Assembly: GCA_902780635.1 (NCBI GenBank)
Contig: CACZGH010000030.1
Coordinates: 1-64,000 of the forward strand
From: an uncultured Prevotellaceae bacterium
GTDB lineage: Bacteria; Bacteroidota; Bacteroidia; Bacteroidales; Bacteroidaceae
DNA: 64,000 nt
Reading direction: 5' to 3'
Below the pieces are notes generated by a model. It searched no databases. It was given only the letters and a program-made list of their open reading frames with translations, and was not told where the DNA came from. A program made the translations under genes and the position numbers. Each line of letters begins with the position of its first letter. The first letter of the stretch is position 1. Below are positions 24,731 to 34,236 of the stretch, in pieces.

Positions 24731-24885
24731 TTTTATAGTTGGCAAGATGATAAGTTGACGAGTTGACATGGTGTTTGATGACCTCACCACTCACTATTTT
24801 GTTAATAATCATTAAACTAGAGAGAAACTGCGATATATACAAGAAGAAAAGAGACGCAGAAGGCACGTATTTCATAAAAAATGAG

Positions 24886-24894
24886 TAATTTTGC
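24886..24894 (+). promoter_or_regulatory. Promoter of the ribosomal protein S1 gene
   Basis: TAATTTTGC, about 66 bases before the S1 start at 24960. Confidence 0.55.
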
Positions 24895-24959
24895 GGCCGA
24901 TTTATTCAATTCACATAAAGTCAAACTTTATTAATTACAAATTTTTTATTAATTCACTT

Positions 24960-26732
24960 ATGTCAAACTTAAAAAATGTACAGCCACTCGACGATTTCAA
25001 CTGGGAAGAGTTTGAGAATGGCAGTATCACCAACGTCAGCAAAGAAGACCTCGAGAAGGCCTACGACGAAACCCTTAACAAAGTCAGCGAGCATCAGGTC
25101 GTTGACGGCAAAGTAATCTCTTTTGACAAGAAAGAAGTTGTTGTCAACATTGGTTACAAGAGCGACGGTATTATTCCCGCCAGCGAATTCCGCTACAATC
25201 CCGACCTCAAGGTTGGTGACATCGTAGAGGTTTATGTAGAAAATCAGGAAGACAAGAAAGGTCAGCTGATTCTCTCACACAAGAAAGCACGTCTGAGCAA
25301 GAGCTGGGAGCGTGTGAACGCAGCTCTTGACAACGAGGAAGTGATCCAGGGCTACATCAAGTGCCGCACAAAGGGTGGTATGATTGTAGACGTCTTTGGT
25401 ATTGAGGCTTTCTTGCCGGGCAGTCAGATCGACGTTCATCCTATACGCGACTACGATGTGTTCGTAGGCAAGACCATGGAGTTCAAGGTTGTGAAAATCA
25501 ACCAGGAGTTCCGCAACGTGGTTGTCTCTCACAAAGCTCTTATCGAGGCTGAACTGGAGGCACAGAAGAAAGAGATCATCAGCAAGCTTGAGAAAGGTCA
25601 GATCCTCGAGGGTACTGTCAAGAACATCACTTCTTACGGTGTCTTCGTTGACCTCGGCGGTGTTGACGGACTCATCCACATCACTGACCTCTCCTGGGGC
25701 CGCGTCAGCGATCCGAAGGAAGTGGTCTCTCTCGACCAGAAGATCAACGTGGTTATTCTCGACTTCGACGATGAGAAGAAGCGTATCGCCCTTGGTCTGA
25801 AGCAGCTCACTCCACATCCATGGGATGCCCTCGACGAGAACCTCAAGGTGGGCGACCATGTGAAGGGCAAGGTAGTCGTTATCGCCGACTACGGTGCATT
25901 CGTAGAGATTGCTCCGGGTGTAGAAGGTCTGATTCACGTATCAGAGATGAGCTGGAGCCAGCACCTGCGTTCTGCTCAGGAGTTCATGCACGTGGGCGAC
26001 GAGGTAGAGGCTGTGATCCTGACCCTCGACCGCGAGGAGCGCAAGATGTCTCTCGGCATCAAGCAGCTGAAGGAAGACCCATGGGAGGCCATCGAGGTGA
26101 AATATCCTATTGGCTCAAAGCACACCGCCAAAGTGCGCAACTTCACCAACTTCGGTATCTTTGTAGAGCTGGAGGAAGGTGTCGACGGTCTGATCCACAT
26201 CAGCGACCTGTCTTGGACCAAGAAAGTGAAGCATCCGTCAGAGTTCACCCAGGTGGGCGCAGAGATTGAGGTTGTAGTGCTCGAGATAGACAAAGAGAAC
26301 CGTCGTCTGAGCCTTGGCCACAAGCAGTTGGAAGACAACCCATGGGATACCTATGAGACTCTCTATACTCCTGGCAGCTTGCACACTGGCAAGATCACCG
26401 AGATGATGGACAGAGGCGCTGTCATCGCCCTCAACGAAGGTGGCGAAGGCTTTGCTACTCCGAAGCATCTTGTGAAAGAAGACGGCACCCAGGCCCAGCA
26501 GGGTGAGGAACTGCCCTTCAAGGTGATTGAGTTTGTGAAGGACACCAAGCGTATCATCCTCTCTCACAGCCGTACTTTCGAAGAGGGCAAGGAGGAGAAG
26601 AAGGCTCAGCGCAAGCACACCGCCGCTAAGAAGGAAGAGACTCCCGCAGTGAACAATGTAGCTGCTGGCACCACCCTTGGCGACCTCGACGCTCTGGCAG
26701 CTCTGAAAGCTAAGATGGAAAAAGGAGAATAA
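24960..26732 (+). CDS. rpsA: 30S ribosomal protein S1
   Basis: 590 residues starting MSNLKNVQPLDDFNWEEFEN. It contains about six S1 RNA-binding domains with the recurring core G.VxxIxxYGxFVDLGGVDGLIHITDLSW (near 220, 305, 390) and a degenerate last copy (GAVIALNEGGEGF). The tail is Lys/Glu-rich with an Ala-rich end. It binds mRNA on the small subunit and aids initiation. I chose the ATG at 24960 because the -7 box at 24886-24894 excludes the upstream in-frame ATG. An intrinsic terminator follows at 26779-26812. Confidence 0.95.
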   Translation: MSNLKNVQPLDDFNWEEFENGSITNVSKEDLEKAYDETLNKVSEHQVVDGKVISFDKKEVVVNIGYKSDGIIPASEFRYNPDLKVGDIVEVYVENQEDKKGQLILSHKKARLSKSWERVNAALDNEEVIQGYIKCRTKGGMIVDVFGIEAFLPGSQIDVHPIRDYDVFVGKTMEFKVVKINQEFRNVVVSHKALIEAELEAQKKEIISKLEKGQILEGTVKNITSYGVFVDLGGVDGLIHITDLSWGRVSDPKEVVSLDQKINVVILDFDDEKKRIALGLKQLTPHPWDALDENLKVGDHVKGKVVVIADYGAFVEIAPGVEGLIHVSEMSWSQHLRSAQEFMHVGDEVEAVILTLDREERKMSLGIKQLKEDPWEAIEVKYPIGSKHTAKVRNFTNFGIFVELEEGVDGLIHISDLSWTKKVKHPSEFTQVGAEIEVVVLEIDKENRRLSLGHKQLEDNPWDTYETLYTPGSLHTGKITEMMDRGAVIALNEGGEGFATPKHLVKEDGTQAQQGEELPFKVIEFVKDTKRIILSHSRTFEEGKEEKKAQRKHTAAKKEETPAVNNVAAGTTLGDLDALAALKAKMEKGE

Positions 26733-26778
26733 TTCCCTGTGTCACGATGTCGTCATGACATCACGACCCCAATAATAG

Positions 26779-26812
26779 GAAGGCCCGTCTAATCGCAGAC
26801 GGGCCTTCTTTT
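26779..26812 (+). terminator. Rho-independent terminator after rpsA
   Basis: GAAGGCCCGTCT-aatcgc-AGACGGGCCTTC is a perfect 12-base stem followed by TTTT. Confidence 0.9.
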
Positions 26813-26892
26813 GATGAAACAAAATCAGATTCACCTGCAACATTTGTAGGAAATAACCTCCCCAAAAATTTTGCTTTTAGCGATATTTGCAG

Positions 26893-26901
26893 TACCTTTG
26901 C
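26893..26901 (+). promoter_or_regulatory. Promoter of uxuA-uxuB
   Basis: TACCTTTGC 35 bases before the uxuA ATG, with TTTTG about 20 bases further upstream. Confidence 0.6.
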
Positions 26902-26936
26902 GAAAACTTGTAAAACACTAATAATTCGTATTTTTT

Positions 26937-28169
26937 ATGGAAAGAACCTGGAGATGGTTTGGCAAGAAGGACAAAATAACCCTTGCCATGCTCAAACAAA
27001 TCGGAGTGGAGGGTATCGTCACTGCATTGCACGATGTGCCACTCGGTGAAGTATGGACCCGCGAACAGATCCGTGACCTGCGCGAGTATATCGAAAGTTA
27101 TGGGATGAGATGGTCGGTGGTAGAGAGTCTGCCTGTGGTGGAGACCATCAAATACGGAGGCCCAGACCGTGACCATCAGATAGAAGTCTACAAAGAGAGC
27201 CTGCGTAACCTGTCGGCAGAGGGTATCCACTGCATCTGCTATAACTTCATGCCTGTGCTCGACTGGGCACGCACCGACCTGCTGCACGCCAATCCAAATG
27301 GCTCGTCCAACCTCTATTTCTCCTATTCAGAGTTTGCCTATTTCGACATCTATATTCTCAAGCGTAAAGGCGCCCGTGAGGAGTGGGCACAGTTTACGTT
27401 CCCACAGGGTGTTGGTGAAGGCCGCAATGTGCTGGCCGAGGCCGATGAACTGGCCAAAACCATGACTCCTGAGCGTGAGCACCAGTTGGTGGAGAATATC
27501 ATCATCAAGACCCAGGGATTTGTGTCAGGCAATTTCAGCGAGAACGATGAAGCCCCAATACAGAAATTCCGTGACTTCCTCGACCTCTACAAAGGCATCG
27601 ACAAGGCGCAGCTGCGCGCCAACATGAAATACTTCCTTGAGGCCATCATGCCCGTCTGCGAGGAATGCGACATGAACATGTGCGTACACCCCGACGACCC
27701 ACCCATCGAGATCCTGGGCCTGCCCCGCATCGTGCGTACTGAGGAAGATATTCAGTGGTTCCTCGACGCTGTGCCCAACAAACACAACGGCCTTACGTTC
27801 TGTGCCGGTTCGCTCAGCGCCGGAGCATATAATAATGTGGTGGAGATGGCCCGCAAATTCGCACCCAGAACCCACTTCGTGCATCTGCGTTCCTGTCATA
27901 TCTTCCCCAACGGCGACTTCACTGAGGCCAGCCACCTGGGAGGCCGTGCTGACATCATCGAACTGGCCCGTATCTTCGAGCAGGAGAATCCCGCCCTGCC
28001 TATGCGCGTAGACCATGGCATGACCATGTTGGGCGATGAAGAGCGCGGTTACAATGCCGGCTATTCATTCCTCGGCCGTATGTTCGCCCTTGGACAGGTG
28101 CAAGGCATTCTTGCCACCGTGGACCGTGAGTTAGGAATCAAATACCAACAACCAGGATTTTTCGATTAA
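26937..28169 (+). CDS. uxuA: Mannonate dehydratase
   Basis: 410 residues, full length for UxuA. Conserved stretches are MERTWRWFGKKDKITLAMLK at the start, GVEGIVTALHDVPLGEVW, CICYNFMPVLDWARTDL, MNMCVHPDDPPIEILGLPRI (metal-binding His/Cys region), LTFCAGSLSAGAYN, HFVHLRS and MRVDHGMTMLGDE. It dehydrates D-mannonate to 2-keto-3-deoxygluconate in glucuronate breakdown. uxuB follows after a four-base gap. The promoter box is at 26893-26901. Confidence 0.96.
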   Translation: MERTWRWFGKKDKITLAMLKQIGVEGIVTALHDVPLGEVWTREQIRDLREYIESYGMRWSVVESLPVVETIKYGGPDRDHQIEVYKESLRNLSAEGIHCICYNFMPVLDWARTDLLHANPNGSSNLYFSYSEFAYFDIYILKRKGAREEWAQFTFPQGVGEGRNVLAEADELAKTMTPEREHQLVENIIIKTQGFVSGNFSENDEAPIQKFRDFLDLYKGIDKAQLRANMKYFLEAIMPVCEECDMNMCVHPDDPPIEILGLPRIVRTEEDIQWFLDAVPNKHNGLTFCAGSLSAGAYNNVVEMARKFAPRTHFVHLRSCHIFPNGDFTEASHLGGRADIIELARIFEQENPALPMRVDHGMTMLGDEERGYNAGYSFLGRMFALGQVQGILATVDRELGIKYQQPGFFD

Positions 28170-28173
28170 GACC

Positions 28174-29760
28174 ATGAAACTGACAGACATACTAAAAAAA
28201 GATTTCAATGCAGCAGAGTGGGAAGCCAAAGGCTACCAACTGCCTCAATTTGACCGGGCTGCTGTAGCTCAGAAAACCCACGATGCCCCCACCTGGGTAC
28301 ATTTCGGTGGCGGCAACATCTTCCGTGCCTTCCCTGCCGCCATCCTCAACGACGCCCTCAACACGGGTAAATATGACCGTGGCGTCATCGTGGCCGAAAC
28401 CTTCGACTTTGAAGTGATCGACAAGGCTTACGCCCCCTACGACAACCTCTCGTTGCTCGTCAGCCTTCAGTCGACGGGCACCATAGAGAAAAAAGTGATT
28501 GCTTCCGTGACTGAAGCTCTGAAGGCCGACTATCAATTCAGCGACTGGCAGCGACTGGTGGACATCTTCCGCAACCCATCCCTGCAGATGATCTCCTTCA
28601 CCATCACTGAAAAGGGTTATAGCGTGGCTCCTGCTGACCTGGAGCGCGGACTTCAGCCTGTGCTTGCCATGGGTAAAGTCACAGCCCTGCTCTATGAGCG
28701 TTTCCAAGCTGGCGCATTACCCCTCACCGTGCAGAGCATGGACAACTGTTCGCACAATGGTGACAAAGTGAAAGCAGGTGTCTTCGCCTACGCTGAGAAA
28801 TGGGTGGCTGACGGTCTGGTGGACGCTACGTTCCTCGACTATCTGCGTGACGAGACGAAGATCACATTCCCCTGGTCGATGATAGACAAAATCACTCCCC
28901 GTCCCCATCAGAAAGTTCAGGAGATGCTCATCGCCGACGGTTTTGAGGACAACAACTATATTGAGACCGCCAAGCACACTTTCACCGCGCCATTTGTCAA
29001 TGCTGAGGAAGTGCAATACCTCGTCATTGAAGACAACTACACCAACGGCCGTCCGCCACTCGACCTGGGCGGTGCCTTATACACCACCCGCGAGACAGTG
29101 GACAAGGTGGAGACGATGAAGGTGACCACCTGCCTTAACCCTCTGCACACAGCCATGTCTATCTATGGATGCATGTTGGGGTATACGCTCATCTCCGCAG
29201 AAATGGCTGACGAAGACCTGCGCGCCTTCATTCAAAAAATTGGATATATGGAGGCCATGCCTGTGGTCACCGACCCTGGTGTACTCAACCCCTACGAGTT
29301 TATCGGCGCTGTCATCAACCGCCGTCTGCCCAACCCGTTCATGCCCGACGCCCCACAGCGTATCGCCATGGACACCAGTCAGAAACTACCTATCCGTTTC
29401 GGTGAGACCATCAAGAAATACCTGGCACGCGGACTTGACCTTTCCAACCTGCAGCTCATACCGCTCACACTGGCCGGCTATGCACGCTACCTGAAAGGCA
29501 TCAAAGATGACGGCACACCATTTGAACCGTCGCCCGACCCCATGCTCGATGAACTGATGGCCATCGTGGCACCGCTTGAAGTGGGCAAAGCCGACCAGGA
29601 CTACTCCTGTCTGCGACAGCTCTACAGCCGCGAGGATGTCTTCGGCCTCAACCTCTATGAGGCAGGACTTGGCGAGCAGATAGAAGGCATGGTGAAAGAG
29701 TTGTATGCCGGCTTCGGTGCCGTCCGCTCCACTCTACACCGATATGTGAATGCAAGATAA
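28174..29760 (+). CDS. uxuB: Mannitol dehydrogenase-family oxidoreductase, probable fructuronate reductase
   Basis: 528 residues. The N-terminal Rossmann part has WVHFGGGNIFRAFPA (dinucleotide-binding G-G-G-N pattern). The C-terminal mannitol-dehydrogenase domain has SMDNCSHNGDKVK, KITFPWSMIDKITPRPH (catalytic Lys region) and CLNPLHTAMSIYGC. In operon with uxuA it most likely interconverts D-fructuronate and D-mannonate with NAD(H). The pairing with UxuA decides the name; by sequence alone it could be another polyol dehydrogenase of the family. Confidence 0.88.
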   Translation: MKLTDILKKDFNAAEWEAKGYQLPQFDRAAVAQKTHDAPTWVHFGGGNIFRAFPAAILNDALNTGKYDRGVIVAETFDFEVIDKAYAPYDNLSLLVSLQSTGTIEKKVIASVTEALKADYQFSDWQRLVDIFRNPSLQMISFTITEKGYSVAPADLERGLQPVLAMGKVTALLYERFQAGALPLTVQSMDNCSHNGDKVKAGVFAYAEKWVADGLVDATFLDYLRDETKITFPWSMIDKITPRPHQKVQEMLIADGFEDNNYIETAKHTFTAPFVNAEEVQYLVIEDNYTNGRPPLDLGGALYTTRETVDKVETMKVTTCLNPLHTAMSIYGCMLGYTLISAEMADEDLRAFIQKIGYMEAMPVVTDPGVLNPYEFIGAVINRRLPNPFMPDAPQRIAMDTSQKLPIRFGETIKKYLARGLDLSNLQLIPLTLAGYARYLKGIKDDGTPFEPSPDPMLDELMAIVAPLEVGKADQDYSCLRQLYSREDVFGLNLYEAGLGEQIEGMVKELYAGFGAVRSTLHRYVNAR

Positions 29761-29835
29761 ATATCATGTCATACGAACGCAAACCTTTACGTTTATTTTA
29801 TGCATGAAACTGATACAATTATCTGAAAATAGCCG

Positions 29836-29844
29836 TAACTTTGC
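29836..29844 (+). promoter_or_regulatory. Promoter of the tagaturonate reductase gene
   Basis: TAACTTTGC 37 bases before the ATG at 29881, so this gene can be transcribed separately from uxuAB. Confidence 0.6.
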
Positions 29845-29880
29845 AGACAGAAAAACAACAACTCAATCTATCAAAGACAA

Positions 29881-31359
29881 ATGAAGAAATTACAAGAATT
29901 GAACAAGCGGACTGCTCCGAAGAGCGTCATGCCAGAGAAAGTGATTCAGTTTGGTGAGGGTAACTTCCTGCGTGCTTTTGTCGACTGGATCTTGTGGAAC
30001 ATGAATCAGAAGACCGACTTCAACGGCAGCGTGGTGGTCGTTCAGCCCATCGAGCGTGGCATGGTAGACTGGCTCAACGGTCAGGACTGTCTGTATCACG
30101 TCAACCTGCAAGGCCGTGAGAATGGCGAGGCCGTCAACACGCTGGAGCGTATCGACGTGATCTCCCGCGCCCTCAACCCATACACCCAGAACTGGGCCTA
30201 CATGGCACTGGCTGACCAGCCTGAGATCCGTTTCGTCATCTCCAACACTACCGAGGCCGGTATCGCCTTCGATCCTTCCTGCAAACTCAGCGACGCTCCT
30301 GCCAGCAGCTATCCTGGCAAACTGGTACAGTTGCTCTACCGTCGTTTCCAGACCTTCAACGGCGACCCCACCAAGGGCTTGATCATCATGCCTTGTGAGC
30401 TGATTTTCCTCAACGGTCATCACCTCAAAGAGTGCATCTATCAGTATATCGAACTTTGGAAAGACGACTTCGGCGCTGACTATGAGGCCTTCAAGGCATG
30501 GTTTACCAACTACTGCTATGTCTGCGCTACACTCGTAGACCGCATCGTGCCGGGCTTCCCCCGCAAGGAGATTGCCGACATCCAGCAGAAGATCAGCTAC
30601 AAAGACAACTTGGTCGTACAGGCAGAAATCTTCCACCTTTGGGTGATTGAGAAGGCTGAGAACATGACTTGTGAGGAACTTCGCGCTGAATTCCCCGCAG
30701 AGAAAGCCGGTCTGCATGTGCTCATCGCTGAGAGTGAGAAGCCCTACCACGAGCGTAAGGTGACCCTGCTCAATGGTCCTCACACCGTCCTCTCACCAGT
30801 GGCTTATCTGAGTGGTGTCAACATCGTTCGCGACGCCTGCAACCATGAAGTGATTGGCAAGTACATCCACAAGGTGCAGTTTGACGAGCTGATGCAGACC
30901 CTCAACCTGCCGATGGATGAGCTGGAGAAATTTGCCGGCGACGTGCTGGAGCGCTTCAACAACCCGTTTGTCGACCATCAGGTGACGAGCATCATGCTCA
31001 ACTCCTTCCCGAAGTTCTGTGCCCGCGACCTCCCCGGCGTGAAGACTTATCTGGAGCGCAAGGGCGAGCTGCCACAGGGTCTGGTATTCGGTCTGGCTGC
31101 CATCATCACTTACTACAAGGGTGGTGTGCGTGAGGACGGTGCTGAGATCGTGCCCAACGACGCTCAGGACATCATGGACCTGCTGAAAGAGCTGTGGGCC
31201 ACTGGCGACACCCAGAAAGTGACCGACGGCGTGCTCTCCGCCACCTCCATCTGGGGTGAGGACCTGCACAGCGTGGCTGGTCTGGCCGACTTGGTGAAGA
31301 AAGACCTTGACCTCATCCAGGAGAAGGGTATGCTCGAGGCTGTCAAGACGATCCTCTAA
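29881..31359 (+). CDS. uxaB: Tagaturonate reductase (altronate oxidoreductase)
   Basis: 492 residues. The head has VIQFGEGNFLRAFVDWILWN (UxaB-type dinucleotide site). The middle shows MPCELIFLNGHHLKECI and CATLVDRIVPGFPRKE. The C-terminal domain includes VTLLNGPHTVLSPVAYLSG and NNPFVDHQVTSIMLNSFPKF. It reduces D-tagaturonate to D-altronate, feeding UxaA (15415-16911). Uronate isomerase and the KDG kinase/aldolase needed to complete the path are not in the window. Its 3' end has been copied downstream in two extra tandem units. Confidence 0.94.
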   Translation: MKKLQELNKRTAPKSVMPEKVIQFGEGNFLRAFVDWILWNMNQKTDFNGSVVVVQPIERGMVDWLNGQDCLYHVNLQGRENGEAVNTLERIDVISRALNPYTQNWAYMALADQPEIRFVISNTTEAGIAFDPSCKLSDAPASSYPGKLVQLLYRRFQTFNGDPTKGLIIMPCELIFLNGHHLKECIYQYIELWKDDFGADYEAFKAWFTNYCYVCATLVDRIVPGFPRKEIADIQQKISYKDNLVVQAEIFHLWVIEKAENMTCEELRAEFPAEKAGLHVLIAESEKPYHERKVTLLNGPHTVLSPVAYLSGVNIVRDACNHEVIGKYIHKVQFDELMQTLNLPMDELEKFAGDVLERFNNPFVDHQVTSIMLNSFPKFCARDLPGVKTYLERKGELPQGLVFGLAAIITYYKGGVREDGAEIVPNDAQDIMDLLKELWATGDTQKVTDGVLSATSIWGEDLHSVAGLADLVKKDLDLIQEKGMLEAVKTIL

Positions 31360-31442
31360 ACAGTTTCATCAGGCTGTCTCAAGACAATCCTGTAAACAGC
31401 TTCACCAGGCTGTCTCAAGACAATCCTGTAAACAGTTTCACC
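31337..31442 (+). repeat. Tandem copies of the uxaB 3' end
   Basis: The final codons and stop of uxaB (31337-31370, starting AGGCTGTCAAGACGATCCTC) recur at 31371-31406 and 31407-31442. The two downstream units (36 bases, AGGCTGTCTCAAGACAATCC...) differ from each other at only one base and carry a 2-base insertion relative to the gene copy. Confidence 0.85.
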
Positions 31443-31447
31443 TAAAT

Positions 31448-31495
31448 AAAAACGCTTTTTGCGAGAATCGAGAAGATTCAGCAAAAAGCGTTTTT
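31448..31495. terminator. Terminator after uxaB
   Basis: AAAAACGCTTTTTGC (31448-31462) pairs perfectly with GCAAAAAGCGTTTTT (31481-31495); both strands end in T-runs, so it can serve both directions. Confidence 0.85.
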
Positions 31496-31561
31496 CCATT
31501 TTTAGATAGATATGATCTCAGGATAAGAGCCGTATTGATCAAATATTATTCTCAATGGGAT

Positions 31562-32419
31562 TCAATCGGATTGCAGCTTTGCATCTTGATCAGATTGAAG
31601 CTTAACATCTTGATCGGATTGAAGCTTTTCATCTTGATCAGATTGAAGCTTTGCATCTTGATCGGATTGCAGCTTTGCATCTTGATCGGATTGCAGCTTT
31701 GCATCTTGTTTGGATTGCAGCATTGCATCTTGATCGGATTGAAGCTTTGCGATTTTTTCCTTGAGAATTCTGTTTTCCTCTTTCAAATCATCGATTTCGT
31801 GCTCAGCTGCTTCCAATGCTTTGCGCTGATCAGAACGATAGCCTAATCGCGCTGCTGTCATCCGCTCTCGGATGCCACCTTCAGTCACAAACTCCTCTCC
31901 TTTTTTCTTTTGATATGTCATCATCATTTTATCTACCATATGACATAGCGTAATGCCAATATTAGCACTCTCCTCATCAGTCCAACGATTGAAATAGGGC
32001 TCATAGTCTGCAAGATAGTTATGGCCACGACAATATTCCAACAAGGGCTGAAAACGTGGATGGCCATGCGACCATTTCTGCAGCCGATGGCTGATGATAT
32101 AATCCTCGTAATCCTCTAAAAGCTCCTGTATGCTCGACCGTGCCACATTGAGAAGCTTTATCTCCAATTCCATCGAGGTAACACCATCAGCAGACCCCTC
32201 CACTATATTCTGCTTGCCTGAGCGTGCCGCCTGCACCATCTGATCCACTGTGCGATCTCCATAAGAAGGAAGGAAACGCCTGGTGAAAACGTAAGTCATC
32301 TGATATAGTACCACCGTCTTCTGATAGAACCAAAGCTTCTTCCAGTTGGTCTGAGTGCGGAGAATAGACTCTATCTTAATGGCAGCTTCAGCAGGCTTTT
32401 GGCGAGAGGGCTTTTCCAT
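31562..32419 (-). CDS. Four-helix-bundle (23S rRNA IVP-like) protein with 8-residue repeat tail
   Basis: 285 residues. The N-terminal part (about 25-120) is a four-helix bundle of the 23S rRNA intervening-sequence-protein type, with FYQKTVVLYQMTYVFTRRF and the signature AARSGKQNIVEGSADG. A helical suffix domain (about 125-200) includes DEESANIGITLCHMVDKMMM. A coiled coil (RKALEAAEHEIDDLKEENRI) leads into eight LQSDQDAK units that run to the last residue. In this family the bundle is often a stand-alone chromosomal protein of unknown role, probably nucleic-acid or protein binding. The repeats give a very hydrophilic, helix-forming stalk. Confidence 0.82.
   Translation of the reverse strand: MEKPSRQKPAEAAIKIESILRTQTNWKKLWFYQKTVVLYQMTYVFTRRFLPSYGDRTVDQMVQAARSGKQNIVEGSADGVTSMELEIKLLNVARSSIQELLEDYEDYIISHRLQKWSHGHPRFQPLLEYCRGHNYLADYEPYFNRWTDEESANIGITLCHMVDKMMMTYQKKKGEEFVTEGGIRERMTAARLGYRSDQRKALEAAEHEIDDLKEENRILKEKIAKLQSDQDAMLQSKQDAKLQSDQDAKLQSDQDAKLQSDQDEKLQSDQDVKLQSDQDAKLQSD
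31565..31755 (-). repeat. 24-base tandem repeat encoding LQSDQDAK units
   Basis: Eight units of about 24 bases (on the plus strand, ATCTTGATCGGATTGCAGCT and variants), differing at a few third positions and at single residues (LQSKQDAK, LQSDQDEK, LQSDQDVK). The repeat reaches the stop codon itself. Confidence 0.85.
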
Positions 32420-32473
32420 GGGGAGTGTTTATTTAAGTGAAAGATATAGATGAGATAGATGAGATAGATAGGC

Positions 32474-32554
32474 TAGATGATCTAGATGGTCTAGATGGTC
32501 TAGATACTCTAGATACTCTAGATGGTCTAGATGATCTAGAGAGTCTAGATACTC
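32474..32554. repeat. Nine 9-base TAGATnnTC repeats
   Basis: Units TAGATGATC, TAGATGGTC, TAGATACTC and one TAGAGAGTC follow each other without gaps. Every junction makes TCTAGA, so the array is rich in self-complementary sites. It lies between guaA (ends 32569, minus) and the start of the four-helix gene, preceded by degenerate GATAGATGA units. Confidence 0.85.
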
Positions 32555-32568
32555 AGCCCCTCTAGTGT

Positions 32569-34113
32569 TTATTCCCACTCGATGGTTGAGGGTGGCTTTG
32601 AGGAGATGTCGTAGCAGACGCGGTTGACACCTTTGACCTTATTGATGATTTCATTGGAGACTTTCGCCATGAAGTCGTAGGGCAGGTGCGCCCAGTCGGC
32701 GGTCATAGCGTCGGTGCTGGTGACAGCACGCAAGGCCACAGGATGTTCGTAGGTGCGCTCGTCGCCCATGACGCCCACACTCCTCACGGTGGAGAGGAGC
32801 ACGGCACCTGCCTGCCATATCTTGTCGTACAGTATCTCGCCATCCTCGCAGACATACTGCAACATTGACTCGATATAAATGTCATCGGCATCTTGAAGGA
32901 TGCGCACTTTCTCTGGTGTAATATCCCCTAAGATACGTACAGCCAGTCCGGGGCCTGGGAAGGGATGGCGCTTGATGAGTCTCTCAGGCATATTGAGCTG
33001 ATAGCCAACACGTCGCACCTCGTCCTTAAACAACCACTTTAATGGTTCGCAGAGCTGGAGATGCATCTCTTTGGGCAGTCCACCCACATTGTGATGACTC
33101 TTGATGACCATGCCTGTGATGCTCAGGCTCTCGATACGATCGGGATAGATGGTGCCCTGTGCGAGCCATTTGGCGTCAGTGATTTTTTTGGCCTCCGCAT
33201 TGAACACCTCGACGAAATCCCGTCCGATGATCTTGCGTTTCTGCTCCGGGTCGCTGACACCCTTGAGGTCGTTGAAAAACTTCTCACTGGCATCCACACC
33301 GATGACATTCAGTCCAAGGCCTTTATAAGCATCCATCACTTTTTGGAACTCGTTCTTGCGCAACATGCCATGGTCTACAAAGATACAAGTGAGGCGGTCG
33401 CCGATGGCACGGTTGAGAAGGGTGGCACACACTGAGGAGTCAACGCCACCACTCAATCCGAGGATGACGCGGTCGTTGCCTAATTGTGCTTTCAGTTCTG
33501 CCACGGTGGTCTCGACAAACGATGCCGGGCTCCACTCCTGCCGACTTCCGCAAATGTCGACGACGAAATTGCGAAGCAGTTGTTTGCCCTGTGTCGTGTG
33601 GAACACCTCTGGATGGAACTGCACAGCCCAGAGAGGATGGGTGTCGCTGGTGTAAGCCGCAAACTCCACGTCAGCGGTCGAAGCAATGACATGGCAGTCG
33701 GCAGGCAAAGACGTGATGGTGTCGCCATGACTCATCCATACTTGTGATTGTGGTTCAAAACCTTTTAACAGCGCATTTTCTGCGTCGAAGCGCTGCAAAT
33801 GAGCCCGTCCATACTCACGGGTGTTGGTTTTTTCCACTTTCCCGCCGTTGCTATAGGCGATGAACTGTGCGCCATAGCAGATGCCTAAGACCGGTATTTT
33901 GCCTACAAACTGGCTGAGGTCGACACGAAAGGCCTGCGGGTCGTGCACGGAATAGGGCGACCCACTAAGGATGACGCCAATGACGGAGGGGTCGTCTTTG
34001 GGAAACTTATTGTAAGGGATGATCTCACAGAACGTGTCTAGTTCTCTCACCCTGCGCCCTATGAGCTGGGTGGTCTGTGAGCCAAAGTCGAGAATAATGA
34101 TTTTTTGTTGCAT
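32569..34113 (-). CDS. guaA: GMP synthase (glutamine-hydrolysing)
   Basis: 514 residues, full length. The class I glutamine amidotransferase domain (about 1-190) has the nucleophile in GICYGAQF and the His in QFHPEVFHT. The ATP-pyrophosphatase domain has the P-loop LSGGVDSSV (about 225), and the C-terminal dimerisation domain ends [11 protein letters not shown], the usual GuaA end. It converts XMP to GMP using glutamine and ATP. A repeat-rich spacer separates it from the fusion gene upstream. Confidence 0.97.
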   Translation of the reverse strand: MQQKIIILDFGSQTTQLIGRRVRELDTFCEIIPYNKFPKDDPSVIGVILSGSPYSVHDPQAFRVDLSQFVGKIPVLGICYGAQFIAYSNGGKVEKTNTREYGRAHLQRFDAENALLKGFEPQSQVWMSHGDTITSLPADCHVIASTADVEFAAYTSDTHPLWAVQFHPEVFHTTQGKQLLRNFVVDICGSRQEWSPASFVETTVAELKAQLGNDRVILGLSGGVDSSVCATLLNRAIGDRLTCIFVDHGMLRKNEFQKVMDAYKGLGLNVIGVDASEKFFNDLKGVSDPEQKRKIIGRDFVEVFNAEAKKITDAKWLAQGTIYPDRIESLSITGMVIKSHHNVGGLPKEMHLQLCEPLKWLFKDEVRRVGYQLNMPERLIKRHPFPGPGLAVRILGDITPEKVRILQDADDIYIESMLQYVCEDGEILYDKIWQAGAVLLSTVRSVGVMGDERTYEHPVALRAVTSTDAMTADWAHLPYDFMAKVSNEIINKVKGVNRVCYDISSKPPSTIEWE

Positions 34114-34146
34114 GATATCGAGGGTTGATTGATTTTTAGAGGTGAG

Positions 34147-34236
34147 AGGTCTGATGTTTGATGGCTGATGTTTGATGTTTGATGGCTGATGGAAGAGGTG
34201 AGCGAAAAGCGATTAGCGAATAGCGAATAGCTAGCG
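34147..34236. repeat. TGATGTTTGATGGC and GCGAAAA micro-repeats
   Basis: TGATGTTTGATGGC-type units (34152-34193) are followed by AGCGAAAAGCGATTAGCGAATAGCGAATAGC. The spacer lies between guaA and the end of the fusion gene. The AGCGAATAGCGAAT word is identical to that at 16998-17011. Confidence 0.65.

Noticed and set aside
31307-31846. Plus-strand frame with repeated LQLCILIGLKL-type residues
   Set aside because: Antisense to the LQSDQDAK repeats of the four-helix gene and to the uxaB tail copies; not a gene.
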